A DNA stretch of 37,437 bases from JBGSUZ01 sp043770095 (GCA_043770095.1 JAYVIR010000071.1:1-37437); one strand, 5' to 3'. Shown: positions 7,177-15,638, counted from the stretch's first letter. Program-made: numbers and translations. The notes: generated from the sequence alone by a model not told the origin.

Positions 7177-8437
7177 CTTGGTTGGGTTCTTCTAATATGC
7201 AAATTTTAATTTTCCCAATTCGATTTTTTTCAACTTCAAATATAGAAATTTCCAGATTTTCATACAAAATGATTTCACCGGATTCGGGTAATCTACCAAG
7301 GATGCCGATGATATAGCCACCAATAGAGTCGAAGTCTTCGGATGTAAGTTGTAGCCCAAGCTGCTCGTTGACATCACCTAAATGAGTGGAACCTTCTATA
7401 ATATAGACATTTGGCTCAATGATGTTGATTTCAGTAGTGCCATCATCAAATTCATCATCTATTTCACCGACAATCTCTTCAATGAGATCTTCAAGCGTAA
7501 CTAGGCCTGCTGTTCCGCCATATTCGTCCAATACAATAGCCATCTGATGTTTACTTTGACGCATTTCATTGAACAAATCCGCTGTTTTTTTAGATTCATA
7601 TGTAAAGAATGGTTGACGCATATGCTCAGAAATATTATATTCTTCAGGTTGTCCATCGTAAAACATCCATTTTTTAATATTTAAGATACCAACAATTTGA
7701 TCTTTGTTTTCTTCATAGATGGGAACGCGTGAAAATTCTTCGGATTTGAAAAGTTCGTAAAGGGTTTCATAATTGGCGTTGATAGGTGCCGAGATAATAT
7801 CCGTTCGCGGTGTCATAATTTGAGAGACTTCAATATCGCCAAATTCAACAACGTTATAAATCATTTTTTTCTCTTCAACTTCAAGGACGCCACCTTCATG
7901 ACTGGCGTTGACGTAACTCATTAATTCTTCTTCTGTTATAAAGGGTTTACCTTTTCCTGGCGTACCACCAATTAGCATAATAAATAAGTCGTTGACCCAT
8001 AGCATTAACAAAATTAAAGGATATAAAATAAAACTAGAAAGAGTAATCAATGGACTAAGCCGATGAATCATTTGTTCAGGGTATAAAGAACCCAATGATT
8101 TTGGAATTATTTCTCCAATGATGAGAATAAAAAGACTGACAGTTAAAATAAAAAGAATTGGATGAATAGGCATTCCTTTTTCAACATAAAAAAAGGTGAT
8201 TAGAATGACTGCGGTAATGTTAAAAATGTTATCGCCAACCAATAAAACGCCACGAAGTTTTTCAGGTGTCTTCATAAGCTGCACACCACTCTCTAATGAG
8301 GTATTTCCTTCATCGAAAGCTTGACTCAGACGCAATTTGTTAATTGATCTAAACGCAACTTCCGCAGCTGAAAACAAAGCTGAAAATAACACTAATAATA
8401 AAAACAAAGCAATCTGCCACATACCCTCTGGTTCCAC
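7151..8437 (-). CDS. CNNM/CorC-type (hemolysin-family) membrane protein with CBS pair
   Basis: A 428-residue protein with three domains in order. First is an N-terminal CNNM/DUF21 membrane domain (~1-190), with hydrophobic helices and the signature FSAAEVAFRSINKLRLSQ and IIGEIIPKSLG. Second is a pair of CBS motifs (~205-330: VSQIMTPRTDI, SRVPIYEENKDQIVGILN, MAIVLDEYGGTAGLVTLED). Third is a C-terminal CorC_HlyC domain (DDEFDDG, SIGGYIIGILGRLPESGE). Homologues are implicated in Mg/Co efflux or Na-coupled Mg transport; 'hemolysin' is a historical name. Its promoter is shared, in a near-perfect dyad, with the divergent gene at 8535. Confidence 0.92.
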   Translation of the reverse strand: MEPEGMWQIALFLLLVLFSALFSAAEVAFRSINKLRLSQAFDEGNTSLESGVQLMKTPEKLRGVLLVGDNIFNITAVILITFFYVEKGMPIHPILFILTVSLFILIIGEIIPKSLGSLYPEQMIHRLSPLITLSSFILYPLILLMLWVNDLFIMLIGGTPGKGKPFITEEELMSYVNASHEGGVLEVEEKKMIYNVVEFGDIEVSQIMTPRTDIISAPINANYETLYELFKSEEFSRVPIYEENKDQIVGILNIKKWMFYDGQPEEYNISEHMRQPFFTYESKKTADLFNEMRQSKHQMAIVLDEYGGTAGLVTLEDLIEEIVGEIDDEFDDGTTEINIIEPNVYIIEGSTHLGDVNEQLGLQLTSEDFDSIGGYIIGILGRLPESGEIILYENLEISIFEVEKNRIGKIKICILEEPNQENEPDFEE

Positions 8438-8472
8438 AGAACATCACTCTCCTGACAAAATATTCATAACTA

Positions 8473-8511
8473 TTTTCTATTATATCACATCAGCTGTGTT
8501 ATAATAGAAAA
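8473..8511. promoter_or_regulatory. Divergent overlapping promoters in a 17-bp dyad
   Basis: Arms 8473-8489 and 8495-8511 are reverse complements with one mismatch around a 5-base centre. Each arm contains a TATAAT: 8500-8505 on + (with the extended-promoter TGT before it) and 8479-8484 on -. The two divergent genes at 8437 (-) and 8535 (+) would start from these. Clear -35 boxes are not visible on either side. Base pairing as an RNA hairpin is also possible, but its position between two gene starts favours a promoter/operator. Confidence 0.62.
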
Positions 8512-8534
8512 AAAGAAATAGGTGGGGTAATGCT

Positions 8535-9392
8535 ATGGCAGCAATTCACATTGCTTTCGGAGATTCGGCTGCTAGAAATTTAAAAGCGGCTTTAAAAATA
8601 ATTGCAAACAAACCTGGACAACCGTGTAAGCATTGTTTGGAATGCGCATTAAATTCGGTAGTTTTGTCCTGCTCAGATCAATTTTCTATAGGACCAATTT
8701 TTGAAATGGACCTGCCCTGCGGATTCTTTGATCGCGTAAATTGGATGGGCGATTTTTTGGAAGATTGTTTAGAACCCGATATGACTTTAGATGATATAGA
8801 CGATATGTTAGAAAGAATTTCTGATTTCTATAAAAAATTGGCATGGATTGAAAACGAACAGAATGTCGTGATTTGGCATGGTAAGAATGTAATTGATCAA
8901 ATGGGCGCGAGACTTCTTGTAAACCTTTTGCCAGACTGTCAGCTCTATGAAATAGATCTTGAAAATGCTGCTGCGTGTAGCGGATTTGAGCAATATAAAC
9001 ATCAAACCTTAGCAGCGTATGATTCGCAGTTTATAGAAAAACTATTGAATTTTGTTCAGCCTATTTCACAGGAAACAAAAAAACTTTGGACAAGCGAATG
9101 GGAGAGCCTCATTCAAGAAAAAGGACTGTTGCGGATATGGAATGGCAACGGCATTGAAACAGTTGAGATTGACTATTTTGATGTAGCGCTTTTGCGTCAT
9201 TGTAGCGAGTTTCCTCGCAGTGCTGCAAAAGTCATTGCGGATGTAATGGCAGAAGGTATTTGTGAAACTGGAGAAAATTTCTTGTACTTAAGACTTCAAC
9301 AATTGGCAAAAACTTATCAAATCGTTGGAGAAGGCGATCTGGAATCGTTCAAAGAGTTTCATGTTATGCAACTTCCAGATCAAATTGTTTAG
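8535..9392 (+). CDS. DUF1835/DUF3658 domain protein
   Basis: A 285-residue soluble protein. The N-terminus, IHIAFGDSAARNLKAAL, is the hallmark of DUF1835. The signature regions GPIFEMDLPCGFFDRVNWM and ENEQNVVIWHGKNVIDQMG follow. The C-terminal ~90 residues (DYFDVALLRHCSEFPRSAAKVIADVM...) match the helical DUF3658 companion domain. The biochemical role of this pair is unknown as far as I know. There are five Cys in the N-terminal half, including CKHCLEC, an unusual cluster that might bind metal. The ribosome site is AGGTGGGG. A hairpin terminator follows. Confidence 0.8.
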   Translation: MAAIHIAFGDSAARNLKAALKIIANKPGQPCKHCLECALNSVVLSCSDQFSIGPIFEMDLPCGFFDRVNWMGDFLEDCLEPDMTLDDIDDMLERISDFYKKLAWIENEQNVVIWHGKNVIDQMGARLLVNLLPDCQLYEIDLENAAACSGFEQYKHQTLAAYDSQFIEKLLNFVQPISQETKKLWTSEWESLIQEKGLLRIWNGNGIETVEIDYFDVALLRHCSEFPRSAAKVIADVMAEGICETGENFLYLRLQQLAKTYQIVGEGDLESFKEFHVMQLPDQIV

Positions 9393-9437
9393 AATTTTAT
9401 GATTGATTTTTTAAAAAATACTGAAGCATTAAAAGAT

Positions 9438-9489
9438 AAAGCGATGTATTCTAGTCTTTAGTCATAAAGAGTGGAATACGTCGCTTTTT
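9438..9489 (+). terminator. Intrinsic terminator after the DUF1835 gene
   Basis: AAAGCGATGTATTC (9438-9451) pairs with GAATACGTCGCTTT (9474-9487), 14 bp with one G-U pair, followed by further T residues. Confidence 0.8.
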
Positions 9490-9540
9490 AGAGCATTACT
9501 TTTTAAGCGCTAGAATAATGATATTGTAAAGGAGAAATCT

Positions 9541-9810
9541 ATGGAGTGTCGTGAAGGTTGTGCAGCTTGTTGCATTGCGCCGTCTATCAGCTCGGTCATA
9601 CCAGGAATGCCAAATGGCAAACCGGCAGGCGTACCTTGTATACAACTAAACGAGCAAGGGTTATGCAAGATTTTCGGGAAAAATGAGAGGCCTAAAGTTT
9701 GCGGTTGCTTGCAGGCAAATTTAGAAATGTGCGGTCAAAATAAATCAGAAGCATTAAAATATTTAACTGAACTTGAACGATTGACGGCACCGACAAAAGT
9801 TAAGATTTAA
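9541..9810 (+). CDS. YkgJ-family cysteine-cluster protein
   Basis: An 89-residue protein matching the short YkgJ-type family. It opens CREGCAACCIAPSISS, continues with IPGMPNGKPAGVPCIQL, then LCKIFG, RPKVCGCL and MCGQN, and closes with EALKYLTELERLTAP. The nine Cys residues suggest binding of zinc or an Fe-S cluster; this is assumed for the family rather than proven. AAGGAG lies 6 bases before the ATG. It appears to be a single-gene unit between two terminators. Confidence 0.88.
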   Translation: MECREGCAACCIAPSISSVIPGMPNGKPAGVPCIQLNEQGLCKIFGKNERPKVCGCLQANLEMCGQNKSEALKYLTELERLTAPTKVKI

Positions 9811-9841
9811 ATTTAACTTACTTAGAGCAAAAAATAATCCT

Positions 9842-9869
9842 TTTGCATTTATCAAAATCCATGTATAAT
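9842..9869 (+). promoter_or_regulatory. Promoter candidate upstream of the ABC-F gene
   Basis: TTTGCA (9842-9847), a 16-base spacer, then a perfect TATAAT (9864-9869). A terminator-like hairpin begins only about 15 bases after the -10, so most transcripts could stop early. The ABC-F start codon is about 230 bases downstream. Confidence 0.55.
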
Positions 9870-9883
9870 ATTTGTGGTTGATG

Positions 9884-9908
9884 TGCACATGCTTATGTGC
9901 ATTTTTTT
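9884..9908 (+). terminator. Terminator-like hairpin between the YkgJ and ABC-F genes (possible attenuator)
   Basis: TGCACAT (9884-9890), loop GCTT, ATGTGCA (9895-9901), then seven T. It may end the YkgJ transcript, or attenuate transcripts from the promoter at 9842-9869. Confidence 0.7.
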
Positions 9909-10100
9909 ATGAACATTTCAGCAATTGTGCTGTTTTATAGTAGTTGCGCAATTAGAGCACTTTGAGCAACTCTTACACTAATAAAATAAGTTGAATTTTT
10001 AATTCAACTTATTATAGGTAGGACATATTGCATTTTAAGCGTTCTTAATAGATGAAAGGAGGAAGCCTTTTTATTAAAGAAATAAAGGGGCAAAACAATT
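9909..10100 (+). promoter_or_regulatory. Structured leader of the ABC-F gene
   Basis: No gene is evident here. A perfect 13-bp hairpin with a TTT loop lies at 9985-10013 (AATAAGTTGAATT and AATTCAACTTATT) and lacks a following T run. GTTGC/GCAAC and related short inverted repeats occur at about 9949-9972. A 19-codon frame (9881-9940, Cys-rich, no clear ribosome site) spans the preceding terminator-like hairpin. ABC-F genes in Bacillota are often controlled by leader attenuation, so control by this leader is plausible but unproven. Confidence 0.4.
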
Positions 10101-11720
10101 ATGATTCAAGTTACGGGTATTAGTTTAAGATTTGGCGAAAAAAAATTATTTGAAGATGTTAATTTGAAATTTACAGAAGGAAACTGTTATGGGGTAATCG
10201 GCGCAAATGGCGCGGGTAAATCGACGTTTTTAAAAATTCTCTCCGGAGAGATGGAACCAAATAAAGGTGATATATTTATTACGCCTGGCCAGAGACTTGC
10301 AGTTCTCAACCAGAATCACTTCGAATTCGATAATTACCTTGCAATTGATACGGTAATAATGGGTCACAAGCGATTATACGAAATTATGAAAGAAAAAGAC
10401 GTTCTTTATGACAAAGCTGATTTTAATGAGGAAGATGGCATTAAGGCAGCGGAATTAGAGGGCGAATTTGCAGAATTAGATGGATGGGAAGCGGAAACAA
10501 ATGCAGAAAAATTGTTGATGGGTCTTGGCATTCATAAGGACCTTCACAGAAAAGAAATGAAAGATTTAAACAGTGGCGAAAAAGTTAAAGTCTTGTTAGC
10601 GCAAGCTTTATTTGGCAACCCACACATCCTATTGCTGGATGAGCCTACCAACCACCTTGATTTCAGAGCAATCAGCTGGTTAGAAGAGTTCTTGATCAAT
10701 TATGACAATACAGTTATCGTTGTATCGCATGACCGTCACTTCCTTAACAAGGTCTGTACGCACATGCTTGACATCGACTTCGGCAAGGCTAAAATGTTCG
10801 TTGGTAACTATGACTTCTGGTATGAATCAAGTCAATTGATGCTCAGACTTATGAAAGATTCTAACAAGAAGAAAGAAGAGAAAGTGGCAGAACTTCAAAG
10901 CTTTATCGCGAGATTTAGCTCTAACGCCTCAAAAGCCAAACAGGCAACTTCTCGAAAAAAATTGCTTGATAAAATCAATATTGAAGACATTGAGCCATCA
11001 TCAAGAAGATATCCTTTCGTTGGGTTTACGCCTGATCGCGAAGCGGGCAAAGACGTTTTGTATGTTGAAGGTTTAACAAAGACAATAGACGGCGTTAATA
11101 TCTTAGACAATGTGACGTTCACAGTCAATAAAGGGGATAAAATTGTATTCCTTTGCAGAAATGAAATTGCTATTACAGCCTTATTCAAAATTCTCATGGG
11201 CGAAATGGAAGCGGATGCGGGCACTTTCAAATGGGGTGTTACAACCAGTCAAGCCTACTTGCCTAGAGACAATAACGAGTTCTTCGATGGTGCTGATTTC
11301 AGCTTAGTAGATTGGCTCAGACAATATTCTACTGAAAAAGATGAGACTTTCGTTAGAGGTTTCCTTGGAAAAATGCTATTCTCTGGAGAAGAGGCACTCA
11401 AAAATGCTGCCGTACTTTCTGGTGGCGAAAAAGTGCGTTGCATGTTCTCTAAATTAATGCTTTCAGGCGGAAATGTATTGATTTTAGACGATCCAACAAA
11501 CCACTTAGACCTTGAGTCAATTCAATCTGTAAATAACGGCTTAGCGGCATTCAAGGGCACAATGTTGTTCTCTTCTCATGACCATCAGTTTGTTGAAACC
11601 ATTGCAAACCGTGTTATTGAAATGACGCCAAGCGGCATCTTTGATAAAGAAATTGAGTTTGATGTCTTCCTTGAAGATGAAGAAATTCAAAAGAAAATTG
11701 AAGAGATGTACAAGGCTTAG
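10101..11720 (+). CDS. ABC-F family ATPase (YbiT/YkpA type) with degenerate second Walker A
   Basis: A soluble tandem-ATPase protein of 539 residues without membrane segments, the layout of ABC-F translation factors. Domain 1 has Walker A GANGAGKST (34-42), signature LNSGEKVKVLLAQAL and Walker B LLLDEPTNHLD. A charged linker (KDSNKKKEEKVAELQSFI) follows. Domain 2 has a good signature (LSGGEKVRCMFSKLM), but its Walker A region is FLCRNEIAITALF (350-362) without the Gly-Lys-Ser/Thr core. Its Walker B ends LDDPTNHLD, with Asp at the catalytic Glu position. Site 2 may not hydrolyse ATP; this may be a clade trait. Family members act on ribosomes, some giving antibiotic resistance; this subtype is not clearly a resistance type. 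Confidence 0.9.
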   Translation: MIQVTGISLRFGEKKLFEDVNLKFTEGNCYGVIGANGAGKSTFLKILSGEMEPNKGDIFITPGQRLAVLNQNHFEFDNYLAIDTVIMGHKRLYEIMKEKDVLYDKADFNEEDGIKAAELEGEFAELDGWEAETNAEKLLMGLGIHKDLHRKEMKDLNSGEKVKVLLAQALFGNPHILLLDEPTNHLDFRAISWLEEFLINYDNTVIVVSHDRHFLNKVCTHMLDIDFGKAKMFVGNYDFWYESSQLMLRLMKDSNKKKEEKVAELQSFIARFSSNASKAKQATSRKKLLDKINIEDIEPSSRRYPFVGFTPDREAGKDVLYVEGLTKTIDGVNILDNVTFTVNKGDKIVFLCRNEIAITALFKILMGEMEADAGTFKWGVTTSQAYLPRDNNEFFDGADFSLVDWLRQYSTEKDETFVRGFLGKMLFSGEEALKNAAVLSGGEKVRCMFSKLMLSGGNVLILDDPTNHLDLESIQSVNNGLAAFKGTMLFSSHDHQFVETIANRVIEMTPSGIFDKEIEFDVFLEDEEIQKKIEEMYKA

Positions 11721-11764
11721 TTTAAATAGACTATAATAAAGGTATTAATAAGATAATTCAATGA

Positions 11765-11797
11765 AAAAACCCTGAAATTTGTATTTTCGGGGTTTTT
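11765..11797 (+). terminator. Intrinsic terminator after the ABC-F gene
   Basis: AAAAACCCTGAAA (11765-11777) pairs with TTTCGGGGTTTTT (11785-11797), 13 bp with one G-U pair, ending in the T run. Confidence 0.88.
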
Positions 11798-11843
11798 CGT
11801 ATTGCTTTCTAATGGACATTAATAAGTGAGGCGGTTGATAAAT

Positions 11844-12761
11844 ATGAGCGAAAAAGTATCGGTAATATACAATGCTTATTCAGGTCTATTGAAACCTCAA
11901 TGGAAAATTGAAACGTTAATGCAGCGCCTATCGGAAGATTTTGGCTATGAAGTGACCTTAATTGATATTGCACAGCATGACGATCTTGAAGTGGTCGTTA
12001 TACAAACATGTCTTGATGGCGCAGATCTCGTGTTAAGCTGTGGTGGTGACGGCACCGCACATCGTGTTCTTAATGGCATTTTAAAAAGCAAAAAAGCAAC
12101 TAAAATGGCGATTGTTCCTTTTGGAACGGTCAATGATTTTGCAAGCGTTATTGGCATGACGGATGATATTGATTATTTTTTAGAAATACTTAAAAAAAAT
12201 ACATTCAGACAAATTGATGTAGGCAAGTGCAATGATACCTATTTTATCAATGTTGTAGCGGCAGGTGCGTTTACGGATATTGGTTATGTAGTGCCAAGAA
12301 AACTGAAGCGTATATTTGGACGTTTTGCATATTATTACTACGGTTTAAAGGACAGTATAAAACACCTCAATAAGGCGTATAGAGTGAAAATGGTCATAAA
12401 TGATGAGGTTGTTGAGAAAAAAATCAATCTCTTTACCGTCAGCAATTCAAATAGTATTGGTGGGTTTAGAAATTATGCGCGCCCGACAGGGGTCGACGAT
12501 GGATTCCTTTATTTGATGGTTATGGAAAAATTAAATTTTTTCGAAGCGATCGGCATTGTGGCTAATTACCTAGCGACGAGTGAGCTAAAAGGTGATAAGA
12601 TTAAGTATCATTATATAAAGCATTTTGAAATTTCTTGTGAAAAAAAACTTGTATTTGATATCGATGGAGAAAAAGGCGAAAAACTGCCATTGACAATAGA
12701 CGTGATTGAAAAGTGTTTAAATCTGCTGATTAATGAAGATGTTTATCAGCCTGAAATATAG
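11844..12761 (+). CDS. YegS/BmrU-type lipid (diacylglycerol) kinase
   Basis: A 305-residue member of the DAGK_cat lipid-kinase family, which phosphorylates diacylglycerol or related lipids with ATP. N-terminal SVIYNAYSG corresponds to the family (N)P.SG loop. The nucleotide-binding VLSCGGDGTAHRVLNGI matches the GGDGT motif. VPFGTVNDFA is the GTxNDFA motif. C-terminal segments (FDIDGE) match the lid domain. Start: the frame opens at a GTG at 11826, but ATG 11844 has AGGCGG nine bases upstream and gives the normal N-terminus. CorA follows after 39 bases, probably in the same operon. Confidence 0.9.
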   Translation: MSEKVSVIYNAYSGLLKPQWKIETLMQRLSEDFGYEVTLIDIAQHDDLEVVVIQTCLDGADLVLSCGGDGTAHRVLNGILKSKKATKMAIVPFGTVNDFASVIGMTDDIDYFLEILKKNTFRQIDVGKCNDTYFINVVAAGAFTDIGYVVPRKLKRIFGRFAYYYYGLKDSIKHLNKAYRVKMVINDEVVEKKINLFTVSNSNSIGGFRNYARPTGVDDGFLYLMVMEKLNFFEAIGIVANYLATSELKGDKIKYHYIKHFEISCEKKLVFDIDGEKGEKLPLTIDVIEKCLNLLINEDVYQPEI

Positions 12762-12800
12762 AGTAACACGAGATTTTGTCGTAGAGAGGAAGTGACGAAT

Positions 12801-13736
12801 ATGCTACAAGTTTTAAAAACCTTTGAAGGAAAGATTGAAATCTGCGACAAGATTGAAGATGGCGTCTGGATTAACCTCGTCCAACCCACTGAAAAGGAAC
12901 TTCAAAAAATATTAGATGAGTTTCCTGAAATTGATACAATCAGTCTAAGTGCGGCACTGGATGAAGAAGAACGTGCTCGTATTGAAATAGACAATGGCAC
13001 AACCCTCATTTTAGTCGATGTTCCAATTGTTGAGCCTATCAATAATAATCTCTACTATTCGACGATTCCTGTAGGCATTATACTTGTTGGTGAAACCATT
13101 ATCACGGTCTGCACTAAAGAAGTTCCAATTATAGAAGATTTTGTGAGAGGACGCGTTAAGAATTTCTACACTTATAAAAAAACCCGATTTATTTTGCAAA
13201 TCTTATATAAGAATGCGACCTATTACTTGCAATACCTGAAGCAAGTGGATCGACGCAGCGGTCATATTGAGCGAGAAATGCACAAATCAATGAAGAATAA
13301 GGAACTCATTCAATTATTGGAACTTGAAAAGAGTTTGATGTTTTTCAGTACTTCACTCAAAGCAAACGAAATTGTCTTAGAACGTATGATGCGTCTGGAC
13401 TCTATCAAAAAATACCCCGAAGATGAAGAGTTGCTTGAGGATGTTATCATAGAAAATAAACAAGCAATCGAGATGGCGATGATTTACAGTAACGTCTTAA
13501 ATGGAACGATGGATGCATTTGCTTCAATTATTTCAAATAATCTAAACATCGTAATGAAATTTTTAACTTCTATCACCATCGTTATGGCAGTCCCGACGAT
13601 GGTTGCGAGTTTCTTTGGAATGAATGTACCTGTTCCAATGTCAACGTTCCCTTATGCATTTCCAATGGTCCTAGGTATTTCGTTCGTATTGTCAATCACC
13701 TTTGCCTTGGTGTTATTTAAAAAGAAAATGTTCTAG
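12801..13736 (+). CDS. corA: CorA-family divalent-cation (Mg2+) transporter
   Basis: A 311-residue CorA-type channel. The cytosolic N-terminal funnel opens FEGKIEICDKIEDGVWINLVQPTEKEL. The long helices include LKQVDRRSGHIEREMHKSMKNKELIQLL. Two C-terminal transmembrane helices flank the selectivity motif GMN (FFGMNVPVPM); the chain ends with a basic tail (LFKKKMF), as expected. Variants of this motif can carry Ni or Co, but GMN favours Mg. ATG 12801, with GAGGA ten bases upstream, is preferred over the GTG at 12792. The preceding lipid kinase is close enough for cotranscription. Confidence 0.92.
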   Translation: MLQVLKTFEGKIEICDKIEDGVWINLVQPTEKELQKILDEFPEIDTISLSAALDEEERARIEIDNGTTLILVDVPIVEPINNNLYYSTIPVGIILVGETIITVCTKEVPIIEDFVRGRVKNFYTYKKTRFILQILYKNATYYLQYLKQVDRRSGHIEREMHKSMKNKELIQLLELEKSLMFFSTSLKANEIVLERMMRLDSIKKYPEDEELLEDVIIENKQAIEMAMIYSNVLNGTMDAFASIISNNLNIVMKFLTSITIVMAVPTMVASFFGMNVPVPMSTFPYAFPMVLGISFVLSITFALVLFKKKMF

Positions 13737-13881
13737 TTTGTAATGGTTACAAAAAATTAACCTATTTCTAACTGTTATGTTGTCAAAATTTTGGATATAA
13801 TAAGGACAATAGATGGTTTCTTATTTATATCATAGGAAAGACCATTTTCAGAAATTAAACCTTTTAGGGAGGATGATTATA

Positions 13882-14508
13882 ATGGTAGTAAGATCAATAG
13901 TAACACCAGCAAGCGATTTAATGATCGTTTCAACCCATGATTTGGCTAAAAAAGCATTTGAAATGATAGAAGAGAATGGTTTTTTATCGGTTCCTGTTGT
14001 AGATAACAAGAAATTTGTTGGATTTTTATCAAAGCAATATATTTATGATCGATTTTTTGCATCAAAACAATTGAGTTTAAATGATTTTTTAGAAACAACT
14101 GTAGGCGAATTCATTAGTGAACAAGTAGATACAGTTAGCGAAGATCTTTCGGTAGAAGAAGCAGCGGATTTATTCTTTAATAATAAAATTAGATTTTTAC
14201 CAGTTGAAGATAGTTATGGCAACTTTGTTGGCATCGTAACTCAAAAGTCGCTATTTAGAATCATCACTAAAATTTATGGTCTTAAAGACCCTAAAATTGT
14301 TATTTTGATGGATGACTTCAAGGGAATGCTCGCAAAACTTGCTGAGATTATTTCAAGACATGGTGGAAACATCGTTAACATCGCCCATATTGATACAGAA
14401 GTTATGGGTCTTCAAGAAGTTTCTATACGCGTAGAATGTGACGATTTGGATAGACTTGTCGAAAAACTCAAAGAAAAAGGATATAATGTTAAGGAAGTCG
14501 TTAAATAA
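13882..14508 (+). CDS. CBS-CBS-ACT regulatory protein (AcuB-like)
   Basis: A 208-residue soluble protein with two CBS motifs: VTPASDLMIVSTHDLAKKAF...VPVVDNKKFVGFLS, and VDTVSEDLSVEEAADLFF...LPVEDSYGNFVGIVT. A C-terminal ACT-like domain follows (KIVILMDDFKGMLAKLAEII then GGNIVNIAHID). CBS pairs usually sense adenine nucleotides and ACT domains amino acids, so this is likely a ligand-sensing switch; AcuB has this plan. ATG 13882 has GGGAGG nine bases upstream; a frame from 13813 lacks a ribosome site. The region 13737-13881 has a TATAAT at 13796 but no good -35. A terminator follows. Confidence 0.82.
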   Translation: MVVRSIVTPASDLMIVSTHDLAKKAFEMIEENGFLSVPVVDNKKFVGFLSKQYIYDRFFASKQLSLNDFLETTVGEFISEQVDTVSEDLSVEEAADLFFNNKIRFLPVEDSYGNFVGIVTQKSLFRIITKIYGLKDPKIVILMDDFKGMLAKLAEIISRHGGNIVNIAHIDTEVMGLQEVSIRVECDDLDRLVEKLKEKGYNVKEVVK

Positions 14509-14524
14509 GTCGAGTTTCTTAAAA

Positions 14525-14553
14525 AAAGGCTGTCCGTAATGGGCGGCCTTTTT
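14525..14553 (+). terminator. Intrinsic terminator after the CBS-ACT gene
   Basis: AAAGGCTGTCC (14525-14535) pairs with GGGCGGCCTTT (14541-14551), 11 bp including two G-U pairs, with a 5-base loop and a T run. Confidence 0.8.
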
Positions 14554-14595
14554 AGTATGTTGTGTTAAGTTTTTAGTAAAGGGCGGGTGAGTGTG

Positions 14596-15615
14596 ATGAG
14601 TTTTTTATTTCAACCATTAAGCATTGGTGATTTAAATTTAAAGAATAGAGTTGTAATGGCGCCGATGTGTATGTACAAGGCAGTTGACGGCATGGTAAAT
14701 GAATGGCATCTGATTCACTATACCACTAGAGCCATCGGTGGTGTAGGGCTTATTATTGTGGAAGCAACAGCTGTTGAACTTAGCGGGCGAATTTCTAAAG
14801 ATGATTTGGGGCTTTGGTCCGATGAACAAATTGAAGGACATCGAATTCTTGTGCAGAGCATTCATGGTCAAGGTGCAAAAGTAGGGGTTCAATTAGGCCA
14901 CGCTGGCAGAAAAGCCAATGTTGGTTATGGTAGAGTCATTGGACCTTCTGAAGTTGCCTTTAATGAGACTTACAGAACGCCTGAAGCGATGAGCGAACAA
15001 GAAATCAAGGATACTGTTGAGCATTTTAAACAAGCGGCTGAGAGGGCACTAGAAGCCGGATATGACGTTGTTGAACTTCATGGGGCGCATGGCTATTTGA
15101 TCAATCAATTTTTATCCCCATTAACAAATTATAGAACGGATGCTTACGGCGGGGATCTCGAACACCGCTCAAGGTTCTTAATAGAAATCATTCAAGCGGT
15201 TAGAATGGTTTGGAGAGCGCCAAAGCCTTTGATTATAAGATTTTCAGCCGAAGAGTACCAAGTCGGTGGCAATACAGTGGCTGAGATTATAGAAGTTTGC
15301 AATCAAGTAAAAGCGATGGGCGTGGATGTCGCGCATATCAGTTCGGGTGGTGTGGTAGATGTTGGTGTAAAGACCTATCCTGGCTATCAGGTTGGGTTTT
15401 CGGCAGAAATTAGAAGAAATACGCAGTTGATGACCATTGCAGGTGGTTTGGTAACAGAGGCGCATCAAGCAAATGAAATTTTATCGGATCAATCTGCAGA
15501 TTTGATTTTTATGGGACGCGAACTGCTCCGAAACCCTTATTGGTGTTTGCATGCAGCAAAAGCCCTTGGTGCAGAAGTGTCTTGGCCTGCGCCTTATGAA
15601 AGAGCGAAGCTCTAA
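14596..15615 (+). CDS. namA: Old Yellow Enzyme-type NAD(P)H:flavin oxidoreductase (YqjM/NamA class)
   Basis: A 339-residue FMN TIM-barrel ene-reductase, the same length as B. subtilis YqjM and closely similar throughout. The redox-tuning Cys25 and Tyr27 of the thermophilic-like class are present (NRVVMAPMCMY). FMN/substrate-binding His residues occur in ELHGAHGYLINQFLSP. The class motif NYRTDAYGGDLEHRSRF follows, and DLIFMGRELLRNPYW closes the barrel. It would reduce activated C=C bonds or nitro groups with NAD(P)H. ATG 14596, after GGGTGAG, is preferred over the GTG at 14587. A TlpA-like lipoprotein gene follows after 23 bases. Confidence 0.92.
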   Translation: MSFLFQPLSIGDLNLKNRVVMAPMCMYKAVDGMVNEWHLIHYTTRAIGGVGLIIVEATAVELSGRISKDDLGLWSDEQIEGHRILVQSIHGQGAKVGVQLGHAGRKANVGYGRVIGPSEVAFNETYRTPEAMSEQEIKDTVEHFKQAAERALEAGYDVVELHGAHGYLINQFLSPLTNYRTDAYGGDLEHRSRFLIEIIQAVRMVWRAPKPLIIRFSAEEYQVGGNTVAEIIEVCNQVKAMGVDVAHISSGGVVDVGVKTYPGYQVGFSAEIRRNTQLMTIAGGLVTEAHQANEILSDQSADLIFMGRELLRNPYWCLHAAKALGAEVSWPAPYERAKL

Positions 15616-15638
15616 GGTTTTTAGCGAGGAGGCTAAGT

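Noticed and set aside
13773..13801. Sigma-A promoter before the CBS-ACT gene
   Set aside because: TATAAT at 13796 is clear, but the only TTGTCA is 10 bases away, too close, and the correctly placed hexamer (TGTTAT) is poor.
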